Positions 37,254 to 50,526 of a stretch of 64,000 bases of DNA are shown here, piece by piece. Both the position numbers and the translations under genes were made by a program. The DNA comes from Heyndrickxia coagulans 36D1. GTDB taxonomy: Bacteria > Bacillota > Bacilli > Bacillales > Bacillaceae_C. How positions within the stretch are numbered: position 1 is the first letter of the stretch; each line of letters opens with the position of its first letter. The notes under the pieces are model-generated. The model saw only the letters and a program-made list of their open reading frames with translations, was not told where the DNA came from and searched no databases. Location of the stretch: assembly GCF_000169195.2 (NCBI RefSeq), contig NC_016023.1, positions 2,852,001 through 2,916,000 on the forward strand. The letters are read 5' to 3'.

Positions 37254-37562
37254 ATGTACGCAATTATTGAAACCGGCGGGAAACAAATCAAAGTAGAAGA
37301 AGGCCAAGCTGTATATATTGAAAAATTGGATGCAGCAGAAGGCGAATCGGTTACATTTGACCGCGTTCTTTTTGTCGGCGGCGAATCGGTAAAAGTCGGT
37401 AGCCCTGTTGTTGAAGGCGCTACGGTTACGGGTAAAGTGGAAAAACACGGCCGTGCGAAAAAAATCGTTGTATTCAAATATAAAGCGAAGAAAAATTACC
37501 ACAAAAAACAAGGCCACCGTCAGCCGTACACAAAAGTGGTCATTGAAAAAATCAATGCGTAA
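37254..37562 (+). CDS. rplU: 50S ribosomal protein L21
   Basis: 102 residues from the ATG at 37254 (AAGGAGG upstream). [20 protein letters not shown] and the C-terminal [20 protein letters not shown] are diagnostic. First gene of rplU-prp-rpmA. Confidence 0.98.
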   Translation: MYAIIETGGKQIKVEEGQAVYIEKLDAAEGESVTFDRVLFVGGESVKVGSPVVEGATVTGKVEKHGRAKKIVVFKYKAKKNYHKKQGHRQPYTKVVIEKINA

Positions 37563-37574
37563 GGTGCACGCGGC

Positions 37575-37904
37575 ATGATCCGGGTCCGCATCAAACGCAA
37601 AAAGAATGGGAACATCTCATCTTTTCAAATGAGTGGCCATGCTGAATTTGCCGAATACGGCCAGGACATTGTCTGTGCCGGCGCTTCCGCTGTTTCTTTC
37701 GGGACGGTGAACGCCATTATGCAAGTGGCGGGGGTTGAACCCGAAATCCGCCAGTCCGAAAGAGGCCTTTTGGAATGCAAAATCCCTTCGCATCTTTCGG
37801 AAGAACAGGCGACAAAAGTGCAGATTCTGCTTGAAGGCATGGTTGTATCCCTCGAGACGATAGAACGGGAATACGGCGAATTTATCCATATAACCTTTGA
37901 ATAG
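37575..37904 (+). CDS. prp: Prp, cysteine protease that trims ribosomal protein L27
   Basis: 109 residues (YsxB family). The catalytic pair His22 (SGHAEFAEYGQD) and Cys34 (DIVCAGASAVSFG) stand at the same positions as in Staphylococcus aureus Prp. It removes the N-terminal extension of L27, which is required for L27 function in Firmicutes. The extended L27 substrate is encoded directly downstream. Confidence 0.95.
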   Translation: MIRVRIKRKKNGNISSFQMSGHAEFAEYGQDIVCAGASAVSFGTVNAIMQVAGVEPEIRQSERGLLECKIPSHLSEEQATKVQILLEGMVVSLETIEREYGEFIHITFE

Positions 37905-38207
<303 letters not shown>

Positions 38208-38212
38208 CCCAT

Positions 38213-38255
38213 AAAGCCCCGGGCTGCGATATTCGCGGCCCGGGGCTTTTGCATT
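38213..38255 (+). terminator. Terminator of rplU-prp-rpmA
   Basis: AAAGCCCCGGGCTGCG (38213-38228) pairs with CGCGGCCCGGGGCTTT (38234-38249, one G-T pair), then TGCATTTT. The long G+C stem is strong, though the T-tail is short. Confidence 0.88.
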
Positions 38256-38372
38256 TTCCAATAAACCACTCCCGTTCTGAAAAACGTACAAAAAACGGGT
38301 TGCCGCGTTCTTCTGGCGAGTGCCGGGCACATGCCGCTATCATTCGCGTCCCGTGCAACATGAGGCAATTTT

Positions 38373-38381
38373 TGCTATACT
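38373..38381 (+). promoter_or_regulatory. Extended -10 promoter of spo0B-obg
   Basis: TGCTATACT (TG-n-TATACT) about 32 bases before spo0B. No clear -35. Confidence 0.55.
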
Positions 38382-38412
38382 TAAACATAACCTATTTCGG
38401 AGAACGGGAGCT

Positions 38413-40276
<1,864 letters not shown>

Positions 40277-40324
40277 CCGTGCTGGGCCGGGGAATCCCGG
40301 CTCCCGAGTGGAGGAAAGGGCACT

Positions 40325-40777
40325 TTGGAAAAGAAAGCAGAGCATAAGTTTATCTTGGTGCGTGAGGATGTTTTGCCGGAAGCGATGATCAAAACACTTC
40401 AGGCGAAAGAACTGCTGGAAAGGGGACAAGCGGTATCGGTCGGGGACGCGGCGAAAAAAGCGGGCTTAAGCCGCAGCGCTTTTTATAAATACCGCGATAC
40501 CGTTTTTCCGTTCCATTCGGTTGTAAAAGAAAAAATTGTGACCTTGTTTTTTTATTTGGAAGACCGGTCCGGGACATTATCCGAAATTTTAAGGATTATT
40601 GCATCTTACTCATGCAATATTTTAACGATTCACCAGACGATTCCGATACAGGGGCGGGCAAATGTCACTGTTTCGCTGAATGTGTCCGGGATCAACAGGA
40701 GTTTAAATGATCTGCTGGAAGAACTGCAGGCATTTGAGTTTGTCAATAAAGTAGAAATATTAGGGTCCGGAGCCTAG
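40325..40777 (+). CDS. pheB: ACT domain protein PheB
   Basis: 150 residues, TTG start behind GGAGGAAAGG. An N-terminal helix-turn-helix-like part ([20 protein letters not shown]) and a C-terminal ACT domain ([32 protein letters not shown]). Encoded with prephenate dehydratase; ACT domains bind amino acids, so an aromatic-sensing role is likely but unproven. A GCCGGG/CCCGGC stem precedes it at about 40285. Confidence 0.9.
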   Translation: MEKKAEHKFILVREDVLPEAMIKTLQAKELLERGQAVSVGDAAKKAGLSRSAFYKYRDTVFPFHSVVKEKIVTLFFYLEDRSGTLSEILRIIASYSCNILTIHQTIPIQGRANVTVSLNVSGINRSLNDLLEELQAFEFVNKVEILGSGA

Positions 40778-40802
40778 AACTCCGGCCGGCGGGGGAGAGG
40801 AA

Positions 40803-41648
40803 ATGAAAGCAGCTTTTTTCGGGCCGGAAGCGACGTTTACCGATATCGCGGTCCAGTCAGTGTTCCCGGAGGCCAGCCGGGTTGCGTATCGGACGATTCC
40901 GGAATGTCTAGAAGCCGTGAAGACAAAACAGGTGGATATGGCGGTTGTTCCGCTTGAAAACGCCCTGGAAGGTTCGGTAAATTTAACGGTCGATTACTTG
41001 TATCATGAAGAACTGCCGCCGATCCGCGCGGAAATCATTGTGCCGATCGAGCAGCATTTTATGGTTCATCCTGCAAATGCCGGCGCCTGGCGGGAAACGG
41101 AAAAAATCATTTCCCATTCCCATGCGCTTGCGCAGTGCCACCAGTTTCTGCGCCGGGAATTCCGGCATGCGGAAGTGGAAGCAATGGGCTCTACGGCCGC
41201 TGCTGCGAAATATGTAAGCGAACACCCGGAACTGAAATGGGGGGCGATCGCCAACGAAATGGCAGCGGAACTGTACGGTCTTGAAATTGTCAGGCGTGCA
41301 ATCCATGATTATCCGTTTAACCATACGAGATTCATTGTCCTTTCAAATGAGGAGCTTCATATCGAAAAAACGCCTGATTTCCTGAAATCGACGATCATGG
41401 TCACATTGCCGACGGACAAGGCCGGATCACTGCACCAGGTGTTGTCTGCCTTTGCCTGGCGAAAGATTAACTTGAGCAAGCTTGAATCGCGGCCGTTAAA
41501 GACGGGGCTTGGAAACTACTTTTTTATGATTGACCTGAACCACTCCTTAGAAGAAAAGCTTGTCCGCTTTTCGCTTGAGGAAATCCACGCGCTCGGCTGC
41601 ACCGTGAAAGAACTCGGGACCTATTATAGGTATATGGCGGATAAATGA
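40803..41648 (+). CDS. pheA: Prephenate dehydratase
   Basis: 281 residues. Makes phenylpyruvate for phenylalanine synthesis. FFGPEATFTDIAVQSVFPEA at the start, the catalytic-region ENALEGSVNLTVDYL, NHTRFIVLS (the conserved TRF motif) and a C-terminal ACT domain (DKAGSLHQVLSAFAWRKINL with ESRP) for feedback by phenylalanine. Lies 25 bases after pheB. Confidence 0.96.
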   Translation: MKAAFFGPEATFTDIAVQSVFPEASRVAYRTIPECLEAVKTKQVDMAVVPLENALEGSVNLTVDYLYHEELPPIRAEIIVPIEQHFMVHPANAGAWRETEKIISHSHALAQCHQFLRREFRHAEVEAMGSTAAAAKYVSEHPELKWGAIANEMAAELYGLEIVRRAIHDYPFNHTRFIVLSNEELHIEKTPDFLKSTIMVTLPTDKAGSLHQVLSAFAWRKINLSKLESRPLKTGLGNYFFMIDLNHSLEEKLVRFSLEEIHALGCTVKELGTYYRYMADK

Positions 41649-41672
41649 TGATCGCTTCTTCAAGAATGTTAG

Positions 41673-41709
41673 GATAAGCCCGGCTGGAACCCGGGCTTAT
41701 TATTTTTTG
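41673..41709 (+). terminator. Terminator after pheA
   Basis: ATAAGCCCGG and CCGGGCTTAT form a stem with a short loop, followed by TATTTTTTGC. Ends the spo0B-obg-pheBA operon. Confidence 0.9.
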
Positions 41710-41752
41710 CAAAACAAGCTTTAAACCCAGGTTTTTAGGCCGGATGGGTGAT

Positions 41753-41792
41753 GAAAAAGAGCTGTCCTTTATGTTTAGGGCAGCTCTTTTTC
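41753..41792 (-). terminator. Terminator of niaR (probably bidirectional)
   Basis: GAAAAAGAGCTGTCC (41753-41767) pairs with GGGCAGCTCTTTTTC (41778-41792, one G-T pair). A-runs and T-runs flank both sides, so it can work in both directions. Its stem includes the last codons of niaR. Confidence 0.75.
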
Positions 41793-42332
41793 ATTTTCTG
41801 CAAATAAAATGCCAGCTTCTTTCAGCGCCTGTTCCGCTTCTTCAACCTGCCGCCCGCTTGCGGCTTCCACCGTATGCAAGTGGATGCCGCCTGTTAATTC
41901 GGATAAGTAGCTGGCATTTGTTTCTTCAATGCGGCGGATAAACCGGGCCACTTCTGCGCGGGTGGAGACCATGATCGAGGCGGTCAGATCGCCGTATACC
42001 GGATGCTCCACCTTGACATCTTTTACGGTCACCCCGTGGTCCACGAGCAAATTCAGCTCATCTGTGACCTGTTCGCGACTATGCATACAAACAAGCGTTT
42101 TCTCCACTTTGTTTTCCGCACCGGCGGGGTGTATGTACAAATATCCCTGGCTCGTTGCCAGGATCGGTTCGTTTTTCGCTTTCAGGAGCGTAATATCATT
42201 TACTATAATCTGTCGGCTCACATTTGTCCTTTTTGCCAGTTCCCCGCCCGTAATCGGCTCCCGGCTATTCTGCAGCCATTCGAGGATCAAATGCCGCCTT
42301 TCATCCCCAAGAATTTTTTTCTTCTCTGCCAA
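41775..42332 (-). CDS. niaR: NiaR-type transcriptional repressor of NAD/niacin genes
   Basis: TTG at 42332 (GGGGGG 8 bases upstream on the minus strand) gives 185 residues starting MAEKKKILGDERRHLILEWL. Winged HTH (ITGGELAKRTNVSRQIIVND) and a 3H ligand domain with the conserved histidines (DVKVEHPVYGDL, GGIHLHTVEA). In B. subtilis (YrxA) it represses nad genes with nicotinic acid as co-repressor. No nad genes lie beside it here. It faces opposite to its neighbours. Confidence 0.92.
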   Translation of the reverse strand: MAEKKKILGDERRHLILEWLQNSREPITGGELAKRTNVSRQIIVNDITLLKAKNEPILATSQGYLYIHPAGAENKVEKTLVCMHSREQVTDELNLLVDHGVTVKDVKVEHPVYGDLTASIMVSTRAEVARFIRRIEETNASYLSELTGGIHLHTVEAASGRQVEEAEQALKEAGILFAENEKELP

Positions 42333-42518
42333 CAGCGTTTCCCCCCATTCATTCGGCCTCATTCGGATTTTATCATACGAAGGCGCCGGGATGAAAGAAT
42401 CAACCCTTTAAAGGGCATAAAGGACGCGGGACGTTCATAAGTTTTTATGTAAAATCAATCGCATTTTGCCCGGCACCACATAGAATGTATGGACTTAAGC
42501 CTTGAGGAGGGGAAATGT

Positions 42519-43790
42519 GTGAAAATCCATATCGTGCAAAAAGGCGATACGCTCTGGAAAATCGCCAAAAAATACGGCGCCGATTTTGACGAATTGAAAA
42601 AATTGAATGCGCAATTATCCAATCCGGAAATGATTATGCCCGGCATGAAAATTAAAGTTCCGACAACGGGCGGCATGGTAAAAAAAGAGACACATACAGG
42701 CCATGCAGGTTATACGGGCCACGCGGGTGCAAAAGAAATGCCGCTCGTGACCCATCCGTACGAGCAAATGCCTGAGGCCAAGATGCCCGTCGCAAAAGAA
42801 ATGCCGGTACCAAAAGAGGTGCCAAAAGCGCCAGCACCGAAAGAAACACAGGTGAAAGAAAAAGTGGTTGAAAAAAAAGAAACGATTTATAAGCCGGTGA
42901 TGCCGCAACCGGTCATTCCTGAAATTGACATCCATAATTACTATGTGACCAATATGGCTGAAATCGAAACCCATACAGCTGCACCGCCGCCGAAGCACCA
43001 TGAAAGCGAATCGTCGGAAAGCGTGCACTACACCATGCCGGTAAAGGAAGAGTGCCCGGAAATGTATGTACCGTATAATCCGTGTCCGCCCGTGATGCCG
43101 GTATACGATTGCGGCTGCGGGGGAGGGGACATGCACGCCGGATTTTTCCCGCCTCCTTACAGCATGCCATATCCGCAAGTCCCATATCCGATGCCGTACC
43201 CAATGGCCTATCCGCAAATGCCGGCGATGGCCGCGCCAACAGGGTTCACGCAAATACCGGCGATGGCCGCGCCGGCAGGGTTTATGCCGCAGCAGCAGCC
43301 GGCATGGCATGAGGGGCAGCAAGTGATGCCAGGTTATGAATGGGAAGAAGAATCCTCTTCGTCTTCTCCTTATCCGTATGGCCCCGGTATGCAGGCGGGG
43401 GTTTCTGCGCAACATCCTGCCGCCGCGCCGCAATGGGGAGCGCAGCAGGCTCCTTTATACGGCGCTGCTTCAGAAAGCTCCGCCTATATGCCGCAGTACA
43501 TGCCGCCGCAAACGATGCCGCAGTACGCCCCGTATCCGCCGCACCAGCAGCCATGCGGGTGCCAGGAGCAACCTTACGGCGGCGTGCAGGAACCGTACGG
43601 GATGGCGCCGCAACCGTACGGCATGCAGGAACCATTTGGTGGCATGCCGCAACCGCCATACGGGATGTCGCAACCACCATACGGCATGCAGGAACCGTAC
43701 GGGATGCAGGCCCCGTTCGGATATGACCGGGGCGAAAAAACGGACCAGCCGCAGGAAAAACGGGATCCTTCCGGCGAAGAAGAAAAATAA
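42519..43790 (+). CDS. safA: SafA, LysM coat/cortex morphogenetic protein
   Basis: GTG at 42519 (GAGGAGGGG upstream) gives 423 residues. LysM domain at residues 1-48 (IHIVQKGDTLWKIAKKYGAD). A short Lys/Glu/Pro linker follows, then a Pro/Met/Tyr/Gln/Gly-rich tail with a few cysteines and repeats such as QEPYGMAPQPYGMQEPFGGM. SafA targets the cortex-coat interface, binds SpoVID and guides inner-coat assembly; its Gln/Lys-rich tail is crosslinked by Tgl in B. subtilis. A weak sigma-E-like -10 (CATAGAAT, 42479-42486) lies upstream. Confidence 0.92.
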   Translation: MKIHIVQKGDTLWKIAKKYGADFDELKKLNAQLSNPEMIMPGMKIKVPTTGGMVKKETHTGHAGYTGHAGAKEMPLVTHPYEQMPEAKMPVAKEMPVPKEVPKAPAPKETQVKEKVVEKKETIYKPVMPQPVIPEIDIHNYYVTNMAEIETHTAAPPPKHHESESSESVHYTMPVKEECPEMYVPYNPCPPVMPVYDCGCGGGDMHAGFFPPPYSMPYPQVPYPMPYPMAYPQMPAMAAPTGFTQIPAMAAPAGFMPQQQPAWHEGQQVMPGYEWEEESSSSSPYPYGPGMQAGVSAQHPAAAPQWGAQQAPLYGAASESSAYMPQYMPPQTMPQYAPYPPHQQPCGCQEQPYGGVQEPYGMAPQPYGMQEPFGGMPQPPYGMSQPPYGMQEPYGMQAPFGYDRGEKTDQPQEKRDPSGEEEK

Positions 43791-44758
43791 TGGGCGGCCG
43801 GAGACAAGAGGGAGACGAAACCAAACGTCTCCTTCTTTATGCGGAAAACAGACTGCAGGAACCGATTGTTGACTGGCGCAGGTTGCGTGACCGGGTATGG
43901 CTTATCGGAACAAAGACAAAGAAAGTGATCATGAAGCAATATGGTTCCGATACGCGCCTTAAACGGCAAATGCTGCTTACATCGGAACTGCGGAAAAGCG
44001 GTTTCACCCAAACTTGCCGTTTTCTGGAAGATGACAACGACAGCCCCTTTCAAGGCAAAGCTTTTGGGTTTATGGCATACATTGAAGAAGACCCGGCCGG
44101 TTTTACCTTCGGGACGGAAGCAGACATCCACGCCGCTTTCCGCCTGTTAAAACAGTATCACGAAAAGACCGCGCACTTTCCGCAAGCCGTAAAAATGGAA
44201 TTTCCGCGCTTTTTCCAGCTGAGAAAATGGCAGGCGCGGTACCGGACATTTCTGGAAAACAAAGAACAAATTGTCCGGTATTTGCCGGAAACGTATTTTG
44301 CCGCGTACGAAAGATGGGCAGCCGAGGCGTTAAACCGGCTTGAGAAAAAACAGCATTTGCTTCACCGTCCGCCGTATTGCATCACGCACGGTGATGTTGC
44401 CCACCATAATTTTTTGCGTGCGAAAAACGGGGAACTGTATTTGATTGATTTTGACCTTGCCCGCCTTGCCCCGGCCTGGACCGATGATCTCCAGTTTTGC
44501 AACCGGGTTTTGCCCGCTGCTTCATGGTCGCTTGCTGCTCTTGAAAAGTGGGGAATGCTGGACGGTGCGCCGGACAGGGAAACTTTTCTTGAGGCGCTCC
44601 TTTACCCGACGGATGTTTTAAGAGAGTGGAACCGGTTTGTTGGAAGCGGCAAAAAAGAAAAAGAGCAGTACTGGCCGCATCTTTCCCTGCTTTCCATCGG
44701 GCAATTCGGGGAACGCGCCCGCTTTCAAAAAGAAGTAAAAAGGCGTTTGCAAGCATAA
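43790..44758 (+). CDS. CotS/APH-family kinase-like spore coat protein downstream of safA
   Basis: 322 residues. The ATG shares one base with the safA stop, so it is made with SafA. APH-like fold: a short N-lobe with [20 protein letters not shown], then a C-lobe with [20 protein letters not shown] (His200) and LIDFDLARL (Asp220). HGD, the Asn and the DFD metal site are all kept, unlike YsxE. Family includes CotS, CotI and YutH, which are coat components; CotH-type coat kinases are a different fold. In B. subtilis coxA occupies this position. The substrate is unknown. Confidence 0.75.
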   Translation: MGGRRQEGDETKRLLLYAENRLQEPIVDWRRLRDRVWLIGTKTKKVIMKQYGSDTRLKRQMLLTSELRKSGFTQTCRFLEDDNDSPFQGKAFGFMAYIEEDPAGFTFGTEADIHAAFRLLKQYHEKTAHFPQAVKMEFPRFFQLRKWQARYRTFLENKEQIVRYLPETYFAAYERWAAEALNRLEKKQHLLHRPPYCITHGDVAHHNFLRAKNGELYLIDFDLARLAPAWTDDLQFCNRVLPAASWSLAALEKWGMLDGAPDRETFLEALLYPTDVLREWNRFVGSGKKEKEQYWPHLSLLSIGQFGERARFQKEVKRRLQA

Positions 44759-44819
44759 CGGAAAAACCTGGACGCTTACGGCCAGCATAATGCTTTTCAT
44801 CCTCCTTTCGGGCGAGTTA

Positions 44820-44828
44820 TGGTATAGT
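44820..44828 (+). promoter_or_regulatory. Extended -10 promoter of yebC
   Basis: TGGTATAGT (TG-n-TATAGT) about 42 bases before yebC. No clear -35 element. Confidence 0.55.
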
Positions 44829-44870
44829 AATAGGGGACTGTATCAGCGCTGTCAGAAAGGAGTGATGGCC

Positions 44871-45590
44871 ATGTCCGGCCATTCCAAATGGAAAAATATT
44901 CAAGGCAGAAAAAATGCGCAAGATGCAAAGCGCGGAAAAATCTTTCAAAAACTGGCAAAGGAAATTTATGTAGCGGCGAAAAACGGCCCTGACCCGGAAG
45001 CGAACTCAAGCCTCCGCCTGGTCATTGAAAAGGCAAAGGCCGCCAATATGCCGAATGACAATATTAAACGCGCCATCGAGAAAGCAAGCGGCAGCCAAAA
45101 CGCCGAACATTACGAGGAAATCACATATGAAGGGTACGGGCCGGGCGGCGTTGCCGTCATGGTCACGGCTTTAACCGATAATAAAAACCGGACCGCTTCC
45201 AATGTCCGTGTTGCGTTTTCGCGCAACGGCGGAAATCTCGGCGAAAACGGATGCGTGTCTTTCCTGTTTGACCGCAAAGGCTATCTTGTCATTGAGCGGG
45301 AAGGGCTCGAGATAGATGAAGACGGAATGCTGCTTGCCGCGATTGAAGCAGGCGCCGAGGAAATGGAAACGAGCGATGAAGTGTTTGAAATTTATACAGA
45401 TCCGGAGCAATTCATGGATGTGAAGAAGAACCTCGAGGAAAAAGGCTTTACGTTTGCCCGGGCAGAAATTACCATGGTGCCGCAAAACACAATTGCTTTG
45501 GATGAAGCGCAAAAAGAAAAGATGGAGCGATTGCTGGACAGGCTGGAAGACGATGACGATGTCCAGGAAGTTTACCATAACGCCGAATGA
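44871..45590 (+). CDS. yebC: YebC/PmpR family protein
   Basis: 239 residues from the ATG at 44871 (AAAGGAG, 8 bases). Starts [20 protein letters not shown] and keeps [20 protein letters not shown]. Members act as transcription regulators or, as recently shown for some, relieve ribosome stalling at proline tracts; which applies here is not clear from sequence. Confidence 0.95.
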   Translation: MSGHSKWKNIQGRKNAQDAKRGKIFQKLAKEIYVAAKNGPDPEANSSLRLVIEKAKAANMPNDNIKRAIEKASGSQNAEHYEEITYEGYGPGGVAVMVTALTDNKNRTASNVRVAFSRNGGNLGENGCVSFLFDRKGYLVIEREGLEIDEDGMLLAAIEAGAEEMETSDEVFEIYTDPEQFMDVKKNLEEKGFTFARAEITMVPQNTIALDEAQKEKMERLLDRLEDDDDVQEVYHNAE

Positions 45591-45600
45591 TAATGTCCCA

Positions 45601-45648
45601 GTCACTTTCCGCACCCGGTTCCGGCCGGGTGCGGAAAGTGACTTTTTT
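45601..45648 (+). terminator. Terminator of yebC with an 18-bp perfect stem
   Basis: GTCACTTTCCGCACCCGG (45601-45618) and its exact complement (45625-45642) with a 6-base loop, followed by TTTTTT. One of the strongest hairpins in the window. Confidence 0.95.
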
Positions 45649-45676
45649 GCAGCAAAGCCGGTTAGCCCTGTATCCA

Positions 45677-45826
45677 ACCGGCTACACTGTGGAGAGGGCC
45701 CTTGCTGTTTTTAAACCGGCGCACTACGAGAGAGGACCATGCTGTTTTAGACCGGCGCACTGCGGAAAAGGGACCATGCCGTTTTTAAACCGGCTGCACT
45801 GTGGCTAAAGAATCGTGCCGTTAAAA
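45677..45826 (+). repeat. Four ~37-bp tandem repeats in the yebC-ruvA spacer
   Basis: The ~498-base yebC-ruvA gap has no supported gene. Units beginning ACCGGC start at 45677, 45715, 45751 and 45789. Each has a middle like GCACTGCGGA-AGGGACCATGC and ends G-TTTTTAA or similar. Unit lengths are 36-38. The remainder, to about 46010, has no recognised element. Confidence 0.8.
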
Positions 45827-46011
45827 CCCGGACGATGGTTTCGACTGGAAATCCTGGAAGGGCGTTAAGAGGCAGCGGGCATTCGAAAAAAAGTGAGCCC
45901 GGTAAGCCACACGGACACGGATCTGTCTCCGGTTGCAGGCGTTTTTTCCGCCATGGAAACAGGAAAAGCGCCCAGCCTTAGGAATCATCCGGCCGGAAAA
46001 AAAGGCGGGAC

Positions 46012-46025
46012 CGGACATTCGTTCC
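46012..46025 (+). promoter_or_regulatory. Candidate LexA (DinR) box upstream of ruvAB
   Basis: CGGACATTCGTTCC resembles the Bacillus SOS box CGAAC-N4-GTTCG, with two mismatches in the arms. It lies ~20 bases upstream of the ruvA -10, as an SOS operator should. ruvAB is SOS-regulated in B. subtilis. Confidence 0.55.
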
Positions 46026-46043
46026 CAAAACGGTTGCATTCTG

Positions 46044-46052
46044 TGGTACAAT
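46044..46052 (+). promoter_or_regulatory. Extended -10 promoter of ruvAB
   Basis: TGGTACAAT (TG-n-TACAAT), 36 bases before the chosen ruvA start. Confidence 0.6.
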
Positions 46053-46088
46053 ATGGGATAGCAAGTTTTTGAGGAGCGTGTGGGAAGG

Positions 46089-46691
46089 TTGTACGAATAT
46101 ATTAAAGGCATCATTGATTCCGTGAGCCCGGATTACATTGTCGTGGAAAACGGGGGGATCGGCTACCGGCTGCTGGCGCCGAACCCGTATATTTTTTCAA
46201 AAAGCATCGGACAAGAACGAAAAATTTTTACATACCAGCATGTGCGCGAAGATCTGATCGCGCTTTACGGTTTTGAAACGGCGGAAGAACGGGCGCTGTT
46301 TCAAAAGCTGCTCAATGTTTCCGGCATCGGGCCAAAAGGGGCGCTTGCCATTCTTGCGTACGGGCAGCCACAGCAGGTCGTTGACGCCATTGAGAATGAA
46401 AATGAATCTTTCCTTGTCAAATTCCCCGGTGTCGGCAAAAAAACGGCAAGGCAGATGATTCTTGATCTGAAAGGAAAGCTGCAAGGCCTCGTGCCGGAGA
46501 TGCCGGACGAGGCAGGCGTGGAAAAAGCGGTGCCTGCATCCACCAACCAAAACCTCGAAGAAGCGATGCTCGCTTTGGCGGCGCTCGGCTATTCGGAAAA
46601 AGAAATCGCGAAAGTGGTGCCAGAACTTCCGGAAGAAGTGCTTTCTGCGGATGAATATATTAAACTCGCTTTAAAAGCAATGGTAAAATAA
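46089..46691 (+). CDS. ruvA: Holliday junction DNA helicase subunit RuvA
   Basis: TTG at 46089 gives [20 protein letters not shown] (200 residues), aligned with the B. subtilis start; GTG at 46080 is the alternative and sits very near GAGGAG. The OB domain, helix-hairpin-helix motifs ([38 protein letters not shown]) and C-terminal RuvB-binding domain ([16 protein letters not shown]) are complete. RuvA tetramers hold the junction while RuvB drives branch migration. Confidence 0.95.
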   Translation: MYEYIKGIIDSVSPDYIVVENGGIGYRLLAPNPYIFSKSIGQERKIFTYQHVREDLIALYGFETAEERALFQKLLNVSGIGPKGALAILAYGQPQQVVDAIENENESFLVKFPGVGKKTARQMILDLKGKLQGLVPEMPDEAGVEKAVPASTNQNLEEAMLALAALGYSEKEIAKVVPELPEEVLSADEYIKLALKAMVK

Positions 46692-46707
46692 TGGAGGAGG
46701 GGAGAGC

Positions 46708-47706
46708 ATGGAAGACCGCGTAGTTTCCGGCGAGGCAAATGAACAGGAAGTTTCCTTTGAAATGAGCCTCAGGCCGCAAACCCTTGCGCAATATATCGGC
46801 CAGGATGAAGTGAAGCATAATTTAGCCGTGTTTATTGAAGCGGCGAAAGGGCGGCGCGAAACACTTGACCACGTGCTGCTTTATGGTCCGCCGGGGCTTG
46901 GCAAAACGACGCTTGCCACCGTGATCGCAAACGAAATGGGCGCGAACATCCGGACGACTTCAGGGCCTGCCATCGAGCGGCCGGGCGATCTTGCCAGCGT
47001 GTTAACCGCGCTTGAGCCGGGGGAAGTGCTGTTTATTGACGAAATCCACCGCCTGCCGAAAGCGATTGAAGAAGTGCTGTACCCGGCAATGGAAGACTTT
47101 TGCCTTGATATCGTGATCGGCAAAGGATCGGGTGCCCGCTCCATCCGCCTTGACCTGCCCCCGTTTACCTTGATCGGGGCGACGACGAGGGCCGGTTCGG
47201 TTTCAGCACCGCTGCGCGACCGGTTCGGGGTGATCAGCCGGCTCGAATATTATAACGAAGCGCAACTGGCGGAAATTGTGCTGCGGACAGCCGGCATCCT
47301 CGAGACGGCGATTGAGCCTGAGGGGGCAGCGGAAATTGCAAGGCGTTCGCGGGGCACGCCGCGGATTGCGAACCGGCTGTTAAGAAGGGTGCGCGACTTT
47401 GCCCAGGTCAAAGGAGACGGAAAGGTCACCCTTGAGATCGCCAATTATGCCCTTGAACTTTTGCAAGTTGACAAACGCGGGCTTGACCATATTGATCATA
47501 AGCTGTTAAAAGCGATCATAGAGCGCTTCCGGGGCGGTCCTGTCGGGCTCGACACGATTGCGGCCAGCATCGGGGAAGAAAGGGAAACGATTGAAGATGT
47601 ATATGAGCCGTATTTGCTGCAAATTGGCTTTTTGCAGCGCACGCCGCGCGGCAGGGTAGCGACCCCGCTTTGCTACGCACATTTTCATATGGAGGTACCG
47701 GAATGA
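46708..47706 (+). CDS. ruvB: Holliday junction branch-migration ATPase RuvB
   Basis: 332 residues. AAA+ motor: Walker [16 protein letters not shown] (near residue 58), Walker [13 protein letters not shown], sensor 1 LIGATTRAG, arginine finger region PLRDRFGV, and a C-terminal winged helix ([16 protein letters not shown]). GGAGGGGAG before the ATG. The next gene overlaps its stop by 4 bases. Confidence 0.98.
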   Translation: MEDRVVSGEANEQEVSFEMSLRPQTLAQYIGQDEVKHNLAVFIEAAKGRRETLDHVLLYGPPGLGKTTLATVIANEMGANIRTTSGPAIERPGDLASVLTALEPGEVLFIDEIHRLPKAIEEVLYPAMEDFCLDIVIGKGSGARSIRLDLPPFTLIGATTRAGSVSAPLRDRFGVISRLEYYNEAQLAEIVLRTAGILETAIEPEGAAEIARRSRGTPRIANRLLRRVRDFAQVKGDGKVTLEIANYALELLQVDKRGLDHIDHKLLKAIIERFRGGPVGLDTIAASIGEERETIEDVYEPYLLQIGFLQRTPRGRVATPLCYAHFHMEVPE

Positions 47707-47909
47707 GCGGATTTGGAAAAGTGCTGATGACGATCGCCGTGATTCTTTTTGCTATCGGCCTGTTGATGCAGTTTACGAAAATCGGCCGGCTGCCGGGCGA
47801 TATCCTCATTAAAAAAGGGAACACAACCTTTTATTTTCCAATCGCAACATCGATCCTTTTAAGCGTGATCTTAAGTGTGTTATTATATATCATTGGACGG
47901 TTCAAATAA
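47703..47909 (+). CDS. DUF2905-type small membrane protein
   Basis: 68 residues from the ATG at 47703, overlapping the ruvB stop (ATGA), with GGAGGT upstream. Two spans: [18 protein letters not shown] and [20 protein letters not shown], joined by the conserved [19 protein letters not shown]. This matches the DUF2905 pattern. Function unknown; often next to ruvB or queA. Confidence 0.88.
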   Translation: MSGFGKVLMTIAVILFAIGLLMQFTKIGRLPGDILIKKGNTTFYFPIATSILLSVILSVLLYIIGRFK

Positions 47910-47944
47910 CCGCAAATGGGATTCAAAATGAAGGGGAAACAACA

Positions 47945-50130
<2,186 letters not shown>

Positions 50131-50159
50131 TACAAGCAACTAAAGAAGGGAGGATTCAG

Positions 50160-50495
50160 ATGGCGTGGGCTCAGTTACTGCCTTTGGTGATTCTGTTTGT
50201 CCTGTTTTATTTCCTGCTCATCAGGCCACAGCAAAAGAGGCAGAAAAACATCCAGCAGATGCAGAGCAATCTGGCGAAAGGGGACAAAATTGTCACCATC
50301 GGCGGCTTGCATGCAACCGTGGATTCGATTGATGAAAATAAAGTCGTCTTAAGATGCGATAACGGCACGCGGCTGACGTTTGACCGCTCGGCGATCCGTG
50401 AAGTAACGGAATCCGTTGCAGCGAAAAAAGCAAAAGTCGAAAGCCAGAAAGCAGACAAAACAGTGGCAGAAAAAAATGCCGGAGAAACGAAATAA
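50160..50495 (+). CDS. yajC: Sec translocase accessory subunit YajC
   Basis: 111 residues. One N-terminal span (LLPLVILFVLFYFLLIRPQQ), then a basic/charged cytoplasmic domain with NLAKGDKIVTIGGLHATV. Partner of SecDF in protein export. A terminator overlaps its end. Confidence 0.95.
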   Translation: MAWAQLLPLVILFVLFYFLLIRPQQKRQKNIQQMQSNLAKGDKIVTIGGLHATVDSIDENKVVLRCDNGTRLTFDRSAIREVTESVAAKKAKVESQKADKTVAEKNAGETK

Positions 50496-50526
50496 AAAAA
50501 GCGCCGTGTAATGCGGCGCTTTTTTT
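50494..50526 (+). terminator. Bidirectional terminator between yajC and yrzE
   Basis: AAAAAAGCGCCG (50495-50506) and CGGCGCTTTTTTT around GTGTAATG. T-runs on both strands serve the convergent genes. Confidence 0.92.

Noticed and set aside
41775-41900. Riboswitch between pheA and niaR
   Set aside because: The structured bases are accounted for by two convergent terminators and the niaR 3' end.
45677-45826. CRISPR array in the yebC-ruvA spacer
   Set aside because: Degenerate head-to-tail units with no constant repeat and no spacers.
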